Below are positions 7,674 to 16,674 of a stretch of 64,000 nt of DNA, piece by piece (the first letter of the stretch is position 1; the number at the start of each line of letters is the position of its first letter). The notes beneath the pieces were generated by a model. The model saw only the letters and a program-made list of their open reading frames with translations. It ran no database searches and was not told the origin of the DNA. Made by a program: the position numbers and the translations under genes. Origin of the DNA: Xanthobacteraceae bacterium (GTDB taxonomy: Bacteria > Pseudomonadota > Alphaproteobacteria > Rhizobiales > Xanthobacteraceae); NCBI GenBank assembly GCA_022844485.1, contig JALHLQ010000008.1:107239-171238 (forward strand), given 5' to 3'.

Positions 7674-8354
7674 TCAAGCCCGCTTGCGCGAGGCCGCCTT
7701 GCGCTTGGACTGCGTCTTGCGGCCGGAGGACGAGCTCTTGCGGCCGGTCGACGCCGAGCGCCGTCCGCCGCCGGACTTGCGCGCCGCCGCCGCCTTCTTG
7801 CGGGAACCGCCGCCGCTGGCGCGCTTGCTGCCGGAACTGCCGCTCCGGCTGCCGCTTGCCTTCGGGTTCACGCGGCTCTCGGCCATCTGGTTCAGCTTCT
7901 TGTCGGTCGCCTTCTCCTGCTCAAGGATTTCCTTGAAAAGCTTCGCCACGTCGCGCCGTTTCATCTCCTGCGCCCAGGCCGTCATCGTGCCGTAGCGCGT
8001 GATCTCATAGTGTTCGATCGCCTGCGCGGCGCCCACAATGGCGACATCGCGCAACTCGGGATCCTGCACCTCCTGCATGACCTCCTGGCCTTCACGGATG
8101 ATGCCGTCCATGGCCGGGCACTCCTTGCCCCTCGGTTCCTGACCGTGCATCTCGAACACTTTCTTAAGCCGCTCGATCTGGCCTTGCGTCTCCTTTTGAT
8201 GCTGCTCGATCATCTGCTTCAGCTTCGGATTCGAAGCCTTCTCGATCATCTGCGGCATCGATTTCAGAATCTGATTCTCAGCGTAGTACATGTCCTGCAG
8301 TCCGTGAAGGAGCAGGTCTTCCATCGAAGCGATCTCGCCCTGCGATCCAGCCAT
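7674..8354 (-). CDS. DUF892 (YciE/YciF-like) ferritin-fold protein with histone-like basic tail
   Basis: Residues 1-160 of this 226-residue protein match the DUF892 family, a four-helix ferritin-like bundle made under stress. It starts MEDLLLHGLQDMYYAENQILKSMPQM; conserved Glu and His occur in AENQIL, IEQHQKET and AIEHYEITRYG. Residues ~165-226 are an Arg/Lys/Ser/Gly/Ala tail (SGSKRASGGGSRKKAAAARK, ending KRKAASRKRA) resembling bacterial H1-like DNA-binding tails. The usual family length is about 160-170, so the tail is an addition. AGGAGG precedes the start. A GGAAC-N18-TT promoter-like site lies at 8390-8414, suggesting EcfG control. Confidence 0.88.
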   Translation of the reverse strand: MAGSQGEIASMEDLLLHGLQDMYYAENQILKSMPQMIEKASNPKLKQMIEQHQKETQGQIERLKKVFEMHGQEPRGKECPAMDGIIREGQEVMQEVQDPELRDVAIVGAAQAIEHYEITRYGTMTAWAQEMKRRDVAKLFKEILEQEKATDKKLNQMAESRVNPKASGSRSGSSGSKRASGGGSRKKAAAARKSGGGRRSASTGRKSSSSGRKTQSKRKAASRKRA

Positions 8355-8389
8355 TACAACCTCCTGGAATTTTGGCTATGCAGCGAGAC

Positions 8390-8414
8390 AAGCTTCCAGC
8401 GCAACCAAGGTTCC
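8390..8414 (-). promoter_or_regulatory. candidate EcfG (general stress sigma factor) promoter of the DUF892 gene
   Basis: On the minus strand GGAACC is followed, 18 bases after GGAAC, by TT. This fits the GGAAC-N18/19-TT pattern known for alphaproteobacterial EcfG/RpoE2. It ends 36 bp before the DUF892 start. Confidence 0.5.
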
Positions 8415-8427
8415 CGAGCGAGGCCGC

Positions 8428-9498
8428 ATGACCCCGTTTTTGCACGTCCCCGTCGACATCCTTCGCGCGCAGATCGCCATGATCCTGCGCGCCTGGGGCA
8501 TGCCCGAGGACCAATGCGAGCAAACAACCGAGGCGCTCGTCACCGCCGACCTGCTCGGCATCGACAGCCACGGGCTCGCGCTGCTGCCGCTCTATGAGGA
8601 GATCCGCCGCTCCGGAAAGCTCGTGATTGCGCCGGACATCCGCGTCGTGCGCGACGTCGGCGCGGTCGCACTGGTCGACGGCGGAGGCGGCTTCGGCGAA
8701 GCGCCGGCGACGCGCGCGATGGACCTGGCGACCGCGAAGGCCGCAACGCTCGGCATCGGCGCCGTCGCCGTGCGAAACTCGAACCATTACGGCGCCGCCG
8801 GCGTCTATGCGCTCCGCGCGGCGGAGCGCGGCTTTATTGGCATTTCGACCTCGGCCACGTTCAACACCGCCGTCGTCCCGACCTTTGGCAAGGTGCCGAT
8901 GCTCGGCACGAACCCATTCGCCTTCGCCGCGCCGGCGCGGCGCAACCCGCCCTTCCTGCTCGACATGGCGACCAGCACGGTGGCGATCGGCAAGGTGAAG
9001 CTCGCGCTGATGGCCGGACAAAAGCTGCCCGACGGCTGGGTAATGACCAAGGACGGCTCCTGGCAGCACGATCCCGCGACGGCCCTGCTCGACCGCCTGC
9101 TCACGCCGCTCGGCGGCGACCGCCTGCATGGCGGCCACAAGGGCTATGGCCTCGCGGTCATGGCGGAAATCCTCTCCACCGTGCTGGCCGGCGGCAGCTT
9201 TACTCCGTTGCGCGCGCCGGATGCGGACCGCTTCAATGTCGGCCATTGCCTGATCGCCCTCAATCCGCGCCTGTTTCGCGACGACGGCGGCTTCGAAGAC
9301 GACCTCGACGCCATGCTGGATGCTCTGCGCGCCACCCCGCCGGTCGACCCCGCGCGGCCGGTGATGACGGCCGGCGATCCCGAGCACGCGAACCGAGCCG
9401 AGCGGGGGCGCAGCGGCATTCCGGTTCCGCGCAAGCTGGCGCAGGCAATTCTCGGCTTGTGCGAAAGCGCCCGGGCCGATTACCTTCTCGGTCAATAA
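8428..9498 (+). CDS. malate/lactate/ureidoglycolate dehydrogenase-family (Ldh) oxidoreductase
   Basis: A 356-residue NAD(P)-dependent 2-hydroxy-acid dehydrogenase of the Ldh2/MDG2 family, structurally unlike classical lactate dehydrogenases. Family marks are GIDSHGLALLPLY near residue 47, the nucleotide-site segment NSNHYGAAGVYALRAAE, GTNPFAFAAPA and HKGYGLAVMAEIL near 236. The family reduces or oxidises small 2-keto/2-hydroxy acids. It opens a plus-strand cluster with a TAXI protein 37 bp downstream, a TRAP permease, a Bug protein and a sugar-acid dehydratase. That context favours a role in catabolism of an imported hydroxy acid or sugar acid. Confidence 0.9.
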   Translation: MTPFLHVPVDILRAQIAMILRAWGMPEDQCEQTTEALVTADLLGIDSHGLALLPLYEEIRRSGKLVIAPDIRVVRDVGAVALVDGGGGFGEAPATRAMDLATAKAATLGIGAVAVRNSNHYGAAGVYALRAAERGFIGISTSATFNTAVVPTFGKVPMLGTNPFAFAAPARRNPPFLLDMATSTVAIGKVKLALMAGQKLPDGWVMTKDGSWQHDPATALLDRLLTPLGGDRLHGGHKGYGLAVMAEILSTVLAGGSFTPLRAPDADRFNVGHCLIALNPRLFRDDGGFEDDLDAMLDALRATPPVDPARPVMTAGDPEHANRAERGRSGIPVPRKLAQAILGLCESARADYLLGQ

Positions 9499-9535
9499 GG
9501 CGCGCGGGCCGATCGCGCGTCACAGGGAGGATTTG

Positions 9536-10486
9536 ATGATGCGACGCCTCTTTTCCGCTTACGCTTTGGCCGCGCTCGCTGCCGCATTCGCGGGGCCGGC
9601 TCATGCCACCGACCTGAAATTGATGACCGGCCCGCAAGGCGGGGTGTGGATTCCGCTCGGCGGGCAATTGAAGGACATGTGGGAGAAGGCGGTCCCCGGG
9701 CTCTCGGTGCAGGCCTTGCCCGGCGCCGGCATCGCCAATGTGCGCGGCGTCGAGGAAGGCAAGGCCGATATCGGGTTCGGCAATTCGATCTCGACCGTGG
9801 ACGCGGTGATCGGCAATCAGCCTTTCACCAAGCCGCACGAGAATGTCTGCAATGTCGCAACCCTTTATCCGCAATATTTCCAGGTCGTGGTGCGGGCGGA
9901 CGCCGGCATCAACTCGGTGAAGGATTTCAAGGGCAAAGGCGTCAGCACGCAGCAGCGCGGCAATACCGGCGAACTCATCACCCAGCATCTCCTGCGCGTG
10001 CATGGGCTCTCCTACAATGACGTGAAGATGAGCTTCGTCTCCTATACCGACTCGGTGTCGCAGCTGCAGGACGGCCACGCGCATGTGTTCACGCTGGGCA
10101 CGACGATTCCGTCCGGCGCCGTGATGGACCTCGCCTCGGCGCGCGAGGTGAGGCTGCTCGACTTGAGCGACAGTCTCGAGGGCATGCGCAAGATCAATCC
10201 GGGCTACACCTTGGTCACCGTGCCGAAGGGCACCTATCCGAAGCAGGACAAGGACGTGAAGGTGATCGGCTACGCGACGCACATCGTCGCTTCCTGCAAG
10301 CTGCCGGCCGACACCGTCTACACCATGACCAAAGCCATGGCGCAGAACATCCCGACGCTCGCCTCGGTCAACAAGGCGATCGCCGGGCTCACGCCGAAGG
10401 ACATGGCGGAGGATATCGGCGTGCCGTTCCATCCCGGCGCCGCCCGCTTCTACAAGGAGGCGGGGATTCAGGTGAAGGCCAGGTGA
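9536..10486 (+). CDS. TAXI-family TRAP transporter solute-binding protein
   Basis: A 316-residue periplasmic protein with a signal peptide (LFSAYALAALAAAFAGPAHA). The mature start DLKLMTGPQGGVWIPLGGQL corresponds to the family's 'tG..gG.y..lg..la' opening. TQQRGNTGELITQHLL and VNKAIAGLTPKDMAEDIGVPFHPGA-type C-terminal features also fit, the latter being the 'hpGA.ryy.e.G' signature. I start it at the ATG at 9536, 5 bp after GGAGG, rather than at TTG 9533. TAXI proteins serve TRAP permeases with fused DctQM subunits, which is what lies 171 bp downstream. The ligand is unknown. Confidence 0.93.
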   Translation: MMRRLFSAYALAALAAAFAGPAHATDLKLMTGPQGGVWIPLGGQLKDMWEKAVPGLSVQALPGAGIANVRGVEEGKADIGFGNSISTVDAVIGNQPFTKPHENVCNVATLYPQYFQVVVRADAGINSVKDFKGKGVSTQQRGNTGELITQHLLRVHGLSYNDVKMSFVSYTDSVSQLQDGHAHVFTLGTTIPSGAVMDLASAREVRLLDLSDSLEGMRKINPGYTLVTVPKGTYPKQDKDVKVIGYATHIVASCKLPADTVYTMTKAMAQNIPTLASVNKAIAGLTPKDMAEDIGVPFHPGAARFYKEAGIQVKAR

Positions 10487-10494
10487 CCTTCATC

Positions 10495-10545
10495 GCTCCC
10501 CCGACGGGGAGCCCATAGAATGCGTCATCGAGATGATCCTCGATG
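10495..10545 (+). promoter_or_regulatory. stem-loops between TAXI and permease genes
   Basis: Two short perfect stems follow the TAXI stop: GCTCCCC/GGGGAGC (10495-10512) and CATCGAG/CTCGATG (10526-10545). A third, CGGCG/CGCCG, follows near 10593. None has a T tract. They could protect the upstream mRNA and keep binding-protein levels above permease levels. Confidence 0.45.
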
Positions 10546-10657
10546 CGCGTGCTCGCCGAATGCCTCCACTGCGGCGCGGAGCCTGTCATCAAACGGCGCT
10601 TCGCGCCGATCAGTCGGCGATGCCCCATCCGAGAAGGGGATGAAGTAAGGTCAACCG

Positions 10658-12523
10658 ATGAAGCTCGACCTCAGCTATGGCGGGATTGTGCGGCTCACCG
10701 TCACGGCGGTCGGCGTCGCCATGGCGCTGTGGCACATGTGGATCATCGCCACCGGGCCGCCCGAGGCGATTATCTTTCGCGGCACGCATCTCCTGTTCGC
10801 CCTGGTGCTGACGTTCCTGATCTATCGCCGCACCGCTTCGCAAGCGGGACAGCCGCCGACCGTCCTCGATCTCGTAGCGCTGGCGCTCGCCGCCGCGCCG
10901 ATCCTCTACCTGTTCTTCAACTACGAATACCTCGTCAACCGCATCTTCTACATCGACGATCTCACCACCGCCGACATGGTGCTCGGCGTCGTCATGATCG
11001 CGATGATCATCGAGGGGACGCGGCGCGTCATCGGCTGGGCCTTGCCGATCACCGCGCTGGTGTTTCTGGCCTATGGCCTGTTCGCGGCCCGGCTCGAGCC
11101 GATGCGGATCCTCGATCAGCTCTTCATGACGACGGAGGGAATCTTCGGAATCCCGCTGTCGGTGTCCGCTGCTTACGTGATGATCTTCGTCCTCTTCGGG
11201 AGCGTCATGGAGCGCACCGGAACCGGGCAATTGTTCATGGATTTCGCCATGGCGCTGACCGGACACACCGCGGGCGGCCCCGGCAAAGTCTCCGTCGTGA
11301 GCTCGAGCCTGTTCGGCACGATCTCCGGCAGCGCGGTCGCCAACGTCATGGTCGACGGACCGATCTCGATTCCCCTGATGAAGCGTTCCGGCTTTCCGCC
11401 GCATTTCGCCGCCGGCGTCGAGGCCACCGCATCGACCGGCGGCCAGATCATGCCGCCGATCATGGGCGCGGCCGCCTTCGTGATGGCCGAGTTTCTCGCC
11501 GTCTCCTATGGCCAGGTGGTCGTCTGGGCGCTGATCCCGGCCATCCTCTACTATGTCGCCTGCTTCGGCGCGGTGCATTTCGAAGCCAAGCGGCGCGGCC
11601 TGATCGGGCTGCCGCGATCGGAACTGCCGCGCATGCGCGTCGTGATGCGCGAACGTGGACACCTGTTCATTCCGGTCGTGCTGATCCTGGCCGTCATGTA
11701 TTCCGGCTATAGCGCGCCGCTCGCCGCGCTCATCGGCACCCTGTCCTGCTTTCCAGTGGCGCTGATGCGCTCGTCAACACGCGGCTACGTGACGATCGAG
11801 AACATGATCGAGGCGATGGCGGACGGGGCGAAGAACGCGGTCGCGGTCGCGCTCGCCTGCGCCTGCGCCGGCATCATCATCGGCATCGTCACGCTGTCGG
11901 GACTCGGCATCGTTTTCACGCAATTCGTCGTTGGGCTCGCCAAAGAGACGCTGCTCGCCGCGCTCCTGCTCACGATGGTGGCGGGCATCGTGCTCGGCAT
12001 GGGGATGCCGACGACGCCGGCCTACATCATCATGACCGCGCTCCTGGTTCCCGCGATCATCAAGCTCGGGGTGGTCGAGCCCGCTGCACACATGTTCGCC
12101 TTCTATTTCGCGGTGCTCTCGGCGATCACGCCGCCGGTCGCGCTCGCGGTCTATGCGGCGGCCGGGCTCGCGAAATCCGAGCTTTGGGCGAGCGGCTGGG
12201 CGGCCGTGAAGATCGGCGCCGCCGGATTCATCGTTCCGTTCATGTTCGTCTATGAGCCGGCGCTGCTCATGATCGGCGAGTGGCCGAAAATCATCTGGAG
12301 CTTCGGCACCGCCTGCATCGGCATTCTTCTGTTCGCCGCCGGGCTGCACGGATTCCTGATCACCGCCGCATCGTTCTGGCAGCGCGCGCTCCTGATCGTC
12401 GCCGGGCTCTCGCTCGTGGACCCCGGCCTCTATACCGACCTGCTCGGGGCGGCGCTCGCCGGAATCGTGATCGCCGCGCAGGTCTTCGAGCGGCGCGCGG
12501 CCACAGCCAAGCCCGCAGGCTGA
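10658..12523 (+). CDS. TRAP transporter permease, fused DctQ-DctM (4TM/12TM) protein
   Basis: A 621-residue polytopic inner-membrane protein. The N-terminal ~150 residues correspond to the small DctQ-like subunit and the rest to the DctM-like channel of the ion-transporter superfamily. Segments such as GSVMERTGTGQLFMDFAMALTG, SGSAVANVMVDGPISIPLMKR, ATASTGGQIMPPIMGAAAFVMAE and VLGMGMPTTPAYIIMTALLVP are standard for fused TRAP permeases that pair with TAXI receptors. Together with the upstream TAXI protein it should form a Na+-driven importer. AAGG stands close before the ATG. Confidence 0.94.
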   Translation: MKLDLSYGGIVRLTVTAVGVAMALWHMWIIATGPPEAIIFRGTHLLFALVLTFLIYRRTASQAGQPPTVLDLVALALAAAPILYLFFNYEYLVNRIFYIDDLTTADMVLGVVMIAMIIEGTRRVIGWALPITALVFLAYGLFAARLEPMRILDQLFMTTEGIFGIPLSVSAAYVMIFVLFGSVMERTGTGQLFMDFAMALTGHTAGGPGKVSVVSSSLFGTISGSAVANVMVDGPISIPLMKRSGFPPHFAAGVEATASTGGQIMPPIMGAAAFVMAEFLAVSYGQVVVWALIPAILYYVACFGAVHFEAKRRGLIGLPRSELPRMRVVMRERGHLFIPVVLILAVMYSGYSAPLAALIGTLSCFPVALMRSSTRGYVTIENMIEAMADGAKNAVAVALACACAGIIIGIVTLSGLGIVFTQFVVGLAKETLLAALLLTMVAGIVLGMGMPTTPAYIIMTALLVPAIIKLGVVEPAAHMFAFYFAVLSAITPPVALAVYAAAGLAKSELWASGWAAVKIGAAGFIVPFMFVYEPALLMIGEWPKIIWSFGTACIGILLFAAGLHGFLITAASFWQRALLIVAGLSLVDPGLYTDLLGAALAGIVIAAQVFERRAATAKPAG

Positions 12524-12560
12524 ACGAGGCAGGGCGATGAACAGTGACAAGGAGACGATG

Positions 12561-13541
12561 ATGGTTTCGCGTCGGCAAGTATTGATGGGGGTATCGGGAC
12601 TGGGCGCGGCTGTGGCGTTCGGCACGGGCCGCGCATTCGGTCAGCAGGATTACCCGGCGCGCCCGGTGCGCTGGATCGTGCCCTACCCGCCTGCCGGCAC
12701 GACCGACATCCTCGCCCGCATCATCGGCCAGCACCTGTCGGAAAAGCTCGGCCAGCAATTCGTCATCGAGAACAAGCCGGGAGCAGGCAACAATATCGGC
12801 ACGGAATTCGTCGTGAACGCGCCGCCCGACGGCTACACGCTGCTCCTCGTCAATCCCGCCAACGGCATCAACGCCACGCTCTACAAGAAGCTCTCCTTCG
12901 TGTTCCTACGCGACATCGCGCCGGTCGCGGGCCTCGTGCGCGTCCCCAATGTGATGTCGGTCAATCCGAACTTTCCCGCCAAGACGGTCGCGGAGTTCAT
13001 CGCCTACGGCAAGGCCAATCCCGGCAAGATCAACATGGCCTCTTCCGGCAACGGCACCTCCGTCCATCTGTCGGGCGAAATGTTCATGGCCATGACCGGG
13101 ATCAAAATGACCCACGTCCCCTATCGGGGCGCGGGGCCGGCGCTGATCGACCTCATGGCCGGCACGGTGGATGTGATTTTCGACAACATGCCCTCCTCGA
13201 TCGAGCACATCCGCGCGGGCAAGCTGCGCGCGCTGGCGGTCACGACGGAAAATCGCTCCGATGCGCTGCCCGGCGTGCCGACCGTCGCTGAAACCGTGCC
13301 GGGCTACGAGGCGAGCGCCTGGTTCGGCATCGGCGCACCGAAGGATACGCCGCGTCCCATCATCGAGAAGCTCAACAAGGCGGTGAACGAGGCGCTGGCC
13401 GATCCGAAGATCAAGGCGCGGCTCGTCGAGCTCGGCGGGACGCCGCTCATCGGCACGCCGGAAGATTTCGGCAGCATCGCGAAGGCGGAAACCGAGAAGT
13501 GGGAAAAGGTCGTGAAGTTCGCCGGAGCGTCAATCGACTGA
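12561..13541 (+). CDS. Bug-family (TctC-like) substrate-binding protein, orphan
   Basis: A 326-residue secreted binding protein. I choose the ATG at 12561 because AAGGAG lies 6 bp before it; an ATG at 12537 would add eight residues. The N-terminus VSRRQVLMGVSGLGAAVAF looks like a twin-arginine signal. The mature protein begins with the family's YPARPVRWIVPYPPAGTTDILAR and contains VIENKPGAGNNIGTEFV and the C-terminal FAGASID. No TctA/TctB gene accompanies it, although a TRAP system of a different superfamily sits directly upstream. It may feed a distant permease or act as a sensor. Confidence 0.93.
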   Translation: MVSRRQVLMGVSGLGAAVAFGTGRAFGQQDYPARPVRWIVPYPPAGTTDILARIIGQHLSEKLGQQFVIENKPGAGNNIGTEFVVNAPPDGYTLLLVNPANGINATLYKKLSFVFLRDIAPVAGLVRVPNVMSVNPNFPAKTVAEFIAYGKANPGKINMASSGNGTSVHLSGEMFMAMTGIKMTHVPYRGAGPALIDLMAGTVDVIFDNMPSSIEHIRAGKLRALAVTTENRSDALPGVPTVAETVPGYEASAWFGIGAPKDTPRPIIEKLNKAVNEALADPKIKARLVELGGTPLIGTPEDFGSIAKAETEKWEKVVKFAGASID

Positions 13542-13641
13542 GATTTCCCCCTTTCACCAGGCGGGAGAAGCAAACGCGCATGCGGATCACACCCGTAGGC
13601 GCTTTGCCCATGCCTTCCGGCTCAGAGTATTGTCCCCTCCC

Positions 13642-15369
13642 ATGACAAAGCGGAAAATCCCCACTGAATTGCGCAGCCATCGCTGGCTCGGGGTGCAAGA
13701 CTTGCGCGCCTTCGGCCATCGCTCGCGGCTTCGCCAGTCCGGCTTCGACGCCGAGGACTGGGGAGGCAAGCCGGTCATCGCCATCGTCAATACCTGGAGC
13801 GACATCAATCCCTGCCATGCGCATCTGCGGACGCGGGCGGAAGAGGTCAAGCGCGGCGTGCTGCAGGCGGGCGGCTTCCCCGTCGAGTTGCCGGCCATGT
13901 CGCTTGCGGAAACCTTCGTGAAGCCGACGACGATGCTCTATCGCAATTTCCTCGCCATGGAGACGGAGGAACTGTTGCGCTCGCATCCGATCGACGGCGC
14001 GGTGCTGCTCGGGGGCTGCGACAAGACCACGCCAGCGCTGATCATGGGCGCGATCAGCATGGACCTGCCGGCGATCTACGTGCCCGCCGGGCCGATGCTG
14101 CGCGGCCATTGGCGCGGGCAGACGCTCGGCTCGGGCTCGGACGTCTGGAAGTACTGGGACGAAAAGCGCGCGGGCAACATCACGGAGACCGACTGGAGCG
14201 AGATCGAGAACGGCATTGCCCGATCGTTCGGCACCTGCATGACCATGGGCACCGCGGCGACGATGATGTCGATTGCCGAGGCGCTCGGCCTCACCTTGCC
14301 CGGCGCCTCCTCGATCCCCGCGGCCGACTCCGGTCATCCGCGCATGGCCAAAGCCTGCGGCCGGCGCATTGTCGAGATGGTGTGGGAGGACCTGACCCCC
14401 TCGCGCATTCTCTCGCGCGCATCCTTCGACAACGCCATCACGGTGCACATGGCCCTGGGGGGTTCCACCAATGCCATCGTGCACCTCGTGGCGATGGCGC
14501 GCCGCGCGGGCATCGCGCTCGATCTCAAGCGCTTCGACGAAATTTCGCGGCGTGTGCCGGTGGTCGCGAACCTTCGGCCGGCGGGCGCCTATCTGATGGA
14601 GGACTTCTTCTACGCCGGAGGCTTGCGCGCGCTGATGGCCATCATCGCAGACAAGCTCGACCTCACCTGTCCGACCGTGACAGGTCAGACGCTCGGCGAG
14701 GGCCTGGCGAGCGCGCAAGTGCATCTGCCGGAGGTCATCCACCCGCTATCGAAGCCGGTCTATGCGGAAGGCGCGACCGCGATCCTCACCGGCAATCTCG
14801 CCCCGCGCGGCTGCGTGATGAAGCCGGCCGCGGCCGAGCCGCGCTTCCTGCGCCATCGCGGACCGGTCCTCGCCTTCGAGGACTACGACCACATGGCGCG
14901 TGAGATCGAGCGCGACGACCTCGCGGTGACGCCGGACCACGTCCTCGTGCTGAAAAACGCGGGGCCGAAGGGCGGCCCCGGCATGCCGGAATGGGGCATG
15001 CTGCCGATCCCGCGCAAGCTCGTGCGCACCGGCACGCGCGACATGCTGCGCATATCCGACGCGCGCATGAGCGGCACGAGCTACGGCGCCTGCGTCCTGC
15101 ATGTCGCGCCGGAGAGCTTTGTCGGCGGGCCGCTCGCGGTCGTGCAAACGGGCGACGAGATCGAAGTGGATGTCTCGTCGCGCCGGATTCACCTGCATGT
15201 GAGCGAGGAGGAACTGGCGCGCCGTCTCGCCGCCTGGCGCGCGCCTGCGCCGCGCTATGCACGCGGCTACGGGGCGATGTTCTCAAGCCATATCGGTCAG
15301 GCCGATGAAGGCTGCGATTTCGATTTCCTCGCCGCGCCGGGTAAGATTCCGGAGCCGGACATTCATTGA
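13642..15369 (+). CDS. IlvD/Edd-family dehydratase (sugar-acid dehydratase type)
   Basis: A 575-residue Fe-S dehydratase. The Cys residues expected to bind the cluster are in NTWSDINPCHAHL (~58), GGCDKTTPA (~125) and RSFGTCMTMGT (~198). GGSTNAIVHLVAMARRAGI and GCVMKPAAAEPRF are also family segments. This variant groups by eye with L-arabinonate/pentonate dehydratases rather than with the biosynthetic dihydroxy-acid dehydratase; the 'GGCDKTTPALIMGA' form and the RISDARMSGTSYG motif are shared with them. The ATG at 13642 is preferred to TTG 13630. With the Ldh dehydrogenase and two binding proteins it completes a likely sugar-acid catabolic cluster. It overlaps bioY tail-to-tail by 7 bp. Confidence 0.9.
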   Translation: MTKRKIPTELRSHRWLGVQDLRAFGHRSRLRQSGFDAEDWGGKPVIAIVNTWSDINPCHAHLRTRAEEVKRGVLQAGGFPVELPAMSLAETFVKPTTMLYRNFLAMETEELLRSHPIDGAVLLGGCDKTTPALIMGAISMDLPAIYVPAGPMLRGHWRGQTLGSGSDVWKYWDEKRAGNITETDWSEIENGIARSFGTCMTMGTAATMMSIAEALGLTLPGASSIPAADSGHPRMAKACGRRIVEMVWEDLTPSRILSRASFDNAITVHMALGGSTNAIVHLVAMARRAGIALDLKRFDEISRRVPVVANLRPAGAYLMEDFFYAGGLRALMAIIADKLDLTCPTVTGQTLGEGLASAQVHLPEVIHPLSKPVYAEGATAILTGNLAPRGCVMKPAAAEPRFLRHRGPVLAFEDYDHMAREIERDDLAVTPDHVLVLKNAGPKGGPGMPEWGMLPIPRKLVRTGTRDMLRISDARMSGTSYGACVLHVAPESFVGGPLAVVQTGDEIEVDVSSRRIHLHVSEEELARRLAAWRAPAPRYARGYGAMFSSHIGQADEGCDFDFLAAPGKIPEPDIH

Positions 15370-16010
15370 TCACCGCGCCGGCGCGCGGCGAACAGCCAGC
15401 CGGCGCGCACGAGGGCGGCGGCGAGCGCGGTCTTCACGAGATCGCCGAGCAGGAACGGCAAAAGGCCGACGGCAACCGCCTTCTCGAACCCGATCCCGAG
15501 GCCGGAGGACGTTTGCGCAAGCCAGGCGAGCCAAGCGACGCCGCAGATCATGACCGCCGCGCTGCCGGCGAGCATCGCCGCGAAGAGGCGGATGACGCTG
15601 CGGTCGGCACCACGCTCGGCGAGAGCGCCGACGATCGCAGCCGCCAGAACGAAGCCGATCAGATAGCCCCCCGTCGGGCCGAGCAGATAGAGCGGGCTCG
15701 CCGCGGCGGGCGGCGTGTTGGTGAACACCGGAAGCCCGAGCATGCCCTCGGCGAGATAGAGCAGTACGGTGGCCACCGCGAGACGCGACCCGTAGCTTGC
15801 GGCGAGTATCGCGAGCGCGAGCGTCTGCAAAGTGGTCGGCACGGGATAGAACGGAACCTTGATCTTCGCTGCCAGCGCCAGGAGGGCGGTCCCGAGCAGC
15901 GCGAGGATCACAAGACGCAGCAGACGGCTCGAAAAGCTCCGCCGCATCTCCGGCCACAGCGCGCCGATCAACGTGACAGGCGGTTCCAATACGGTCGCTT
16001 CGCTGCGCAT
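15363..16010 (-). CDS. bioY: biotin transporter BioY
   Basis: A 215-residue membrane protein, the biotin-binding S component of an ECF transporter. The family signature KIKVPFYPVPTTLQTLA is near residues 49-65, and the GPTGGYLIGF segment and C-terminal VAVGLLPFLLGDLVKTALAA are present. About six hydrophobic helices are visible. BioM/BioN genes are not adjacent; solitary BioY proteins are known to transport biotin. I do not see a BioR-type TTATNNATAA dyad upstream. The N-terminal ~30 residues are longer than in many homologues, and a start at the internal MRRSF is possible. Confidence 0.93.
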   Translation of the reverse strand: MRSEATVLEPPVTLIGALWPEMRRSFSSRLLRLVILALLGTALLALAAKIKVPFYPVPTTLQTLALAILAASYGSRLAVATVLLYLAEGMLGLPVFTNTPPAAASPLYLLGPTGGYLIGFVLAAAIVGALAERGADRSVIRLFAAMLAGSAAVMICGVAWLAWLAQTSSGLGIGFEKAVAVGLLPFLLGDLVKTALAAALVRAGWLFAARRRGDQ

Positions 16011-16125
16011 GGCCGGTGTCCCTCGCTTGTGGGCGGCGGTGTTTGGGGCCGGCCGCCCATGTCTTTAGTCCGCTTCGTATAGGTCCTTTGGCCTGCTCCC
16101 TCAAGCATGGGCTCCAAGCATGGGT

Positions 16126-16464
16126 TCACTGTGCGCTCATGAAGACTAGCAACAAGGACAGGCCGACCAGGTTGATGGCCCAGCCAATGGTGAGCCAGCG
16201 CGCAAACCAGGACCAGACCTGCGGATCGACGCCGAACGGGCGGCCGCTGATGTTCTCCGCGCAGCGCCACACACTCACAAGAATCCACACCGTATAGAGG
16301 GCCAGAAAGACGAGCAGGACGATGAGGACCGGAATGCTGATCCAGTTCAAGAGTCCGAGAACGGCGATGGCCGCAGCAATCGCGAAGCTGGCGGCCACGC
16401 CGTAGACCCAGAAAATCTTCCATAGCGGACCATTGCCGGACCAATAGGACCCCACAAACGTCAT
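16126..16464 (-). CDS. small two- to three-TM inner-membrane protein of unknown function
   Basis: A 112-residue hydrophobic protein starting MTFVGSYWSGNGPLWKIFWVYG, with GGAGGT placed correctly before the ATG at 16464; the longer frame to 16650 lacks such a site. Hydrophobic segments cover residues ~17-40, ~44-63 and the C-terminal WLTIGWAINLVGLSLLLVFMSA. A WRCAENI segment precedes the last helix. I know similar small proteins only as hypothetical membrane proteins of Hyphomicrobiales. It is separated by 115 bp from bioY on the same strand; a shared transcript is possible. Confidence 0.75.
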   Translation of the reverse strand: MTFVGSYWSGNGPLWKIFWVYGVAASFAIAAAIAVLGLLNWISIPVLIVLLVFLALYTVWILVSVWRCAENISGRPFGVDPQVWSWFARWLTIGWAINLVGLSLLLVFMSAQ

Positions 16465-16674
16465 TGCAGACCTCCGCGCGAATGATCCCTTTTTTTCATT
16501 ATGGACCTGGGCGCGAAGACTGTGCAAAAAGCCGAGGCATATCAGGTGCCCCGAAAGCGAATGGTCGGAACCCTCGCTTCGTCCCGCTTTGCGTTGCACA
16601 AACGTATCAAGTCGGCGTGAGCCGATGCTCGCCGCCGCGTGCGCAATCATCCACCAATCGAGACATCACGGCCG

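Noticed and set aside
15363..16100. BioR operator upstream of bioY
   Set aside because: I searched the leader for the TTATNNATAA-type dyad and saw no acceptable match.
16550..16600. EcfG-like promoter (GGAACC near 16568)
   Set aside because: The distance from GGAAC to the CGTT that follows is 20 bases or more, and no gene start is suitably placed downstream.
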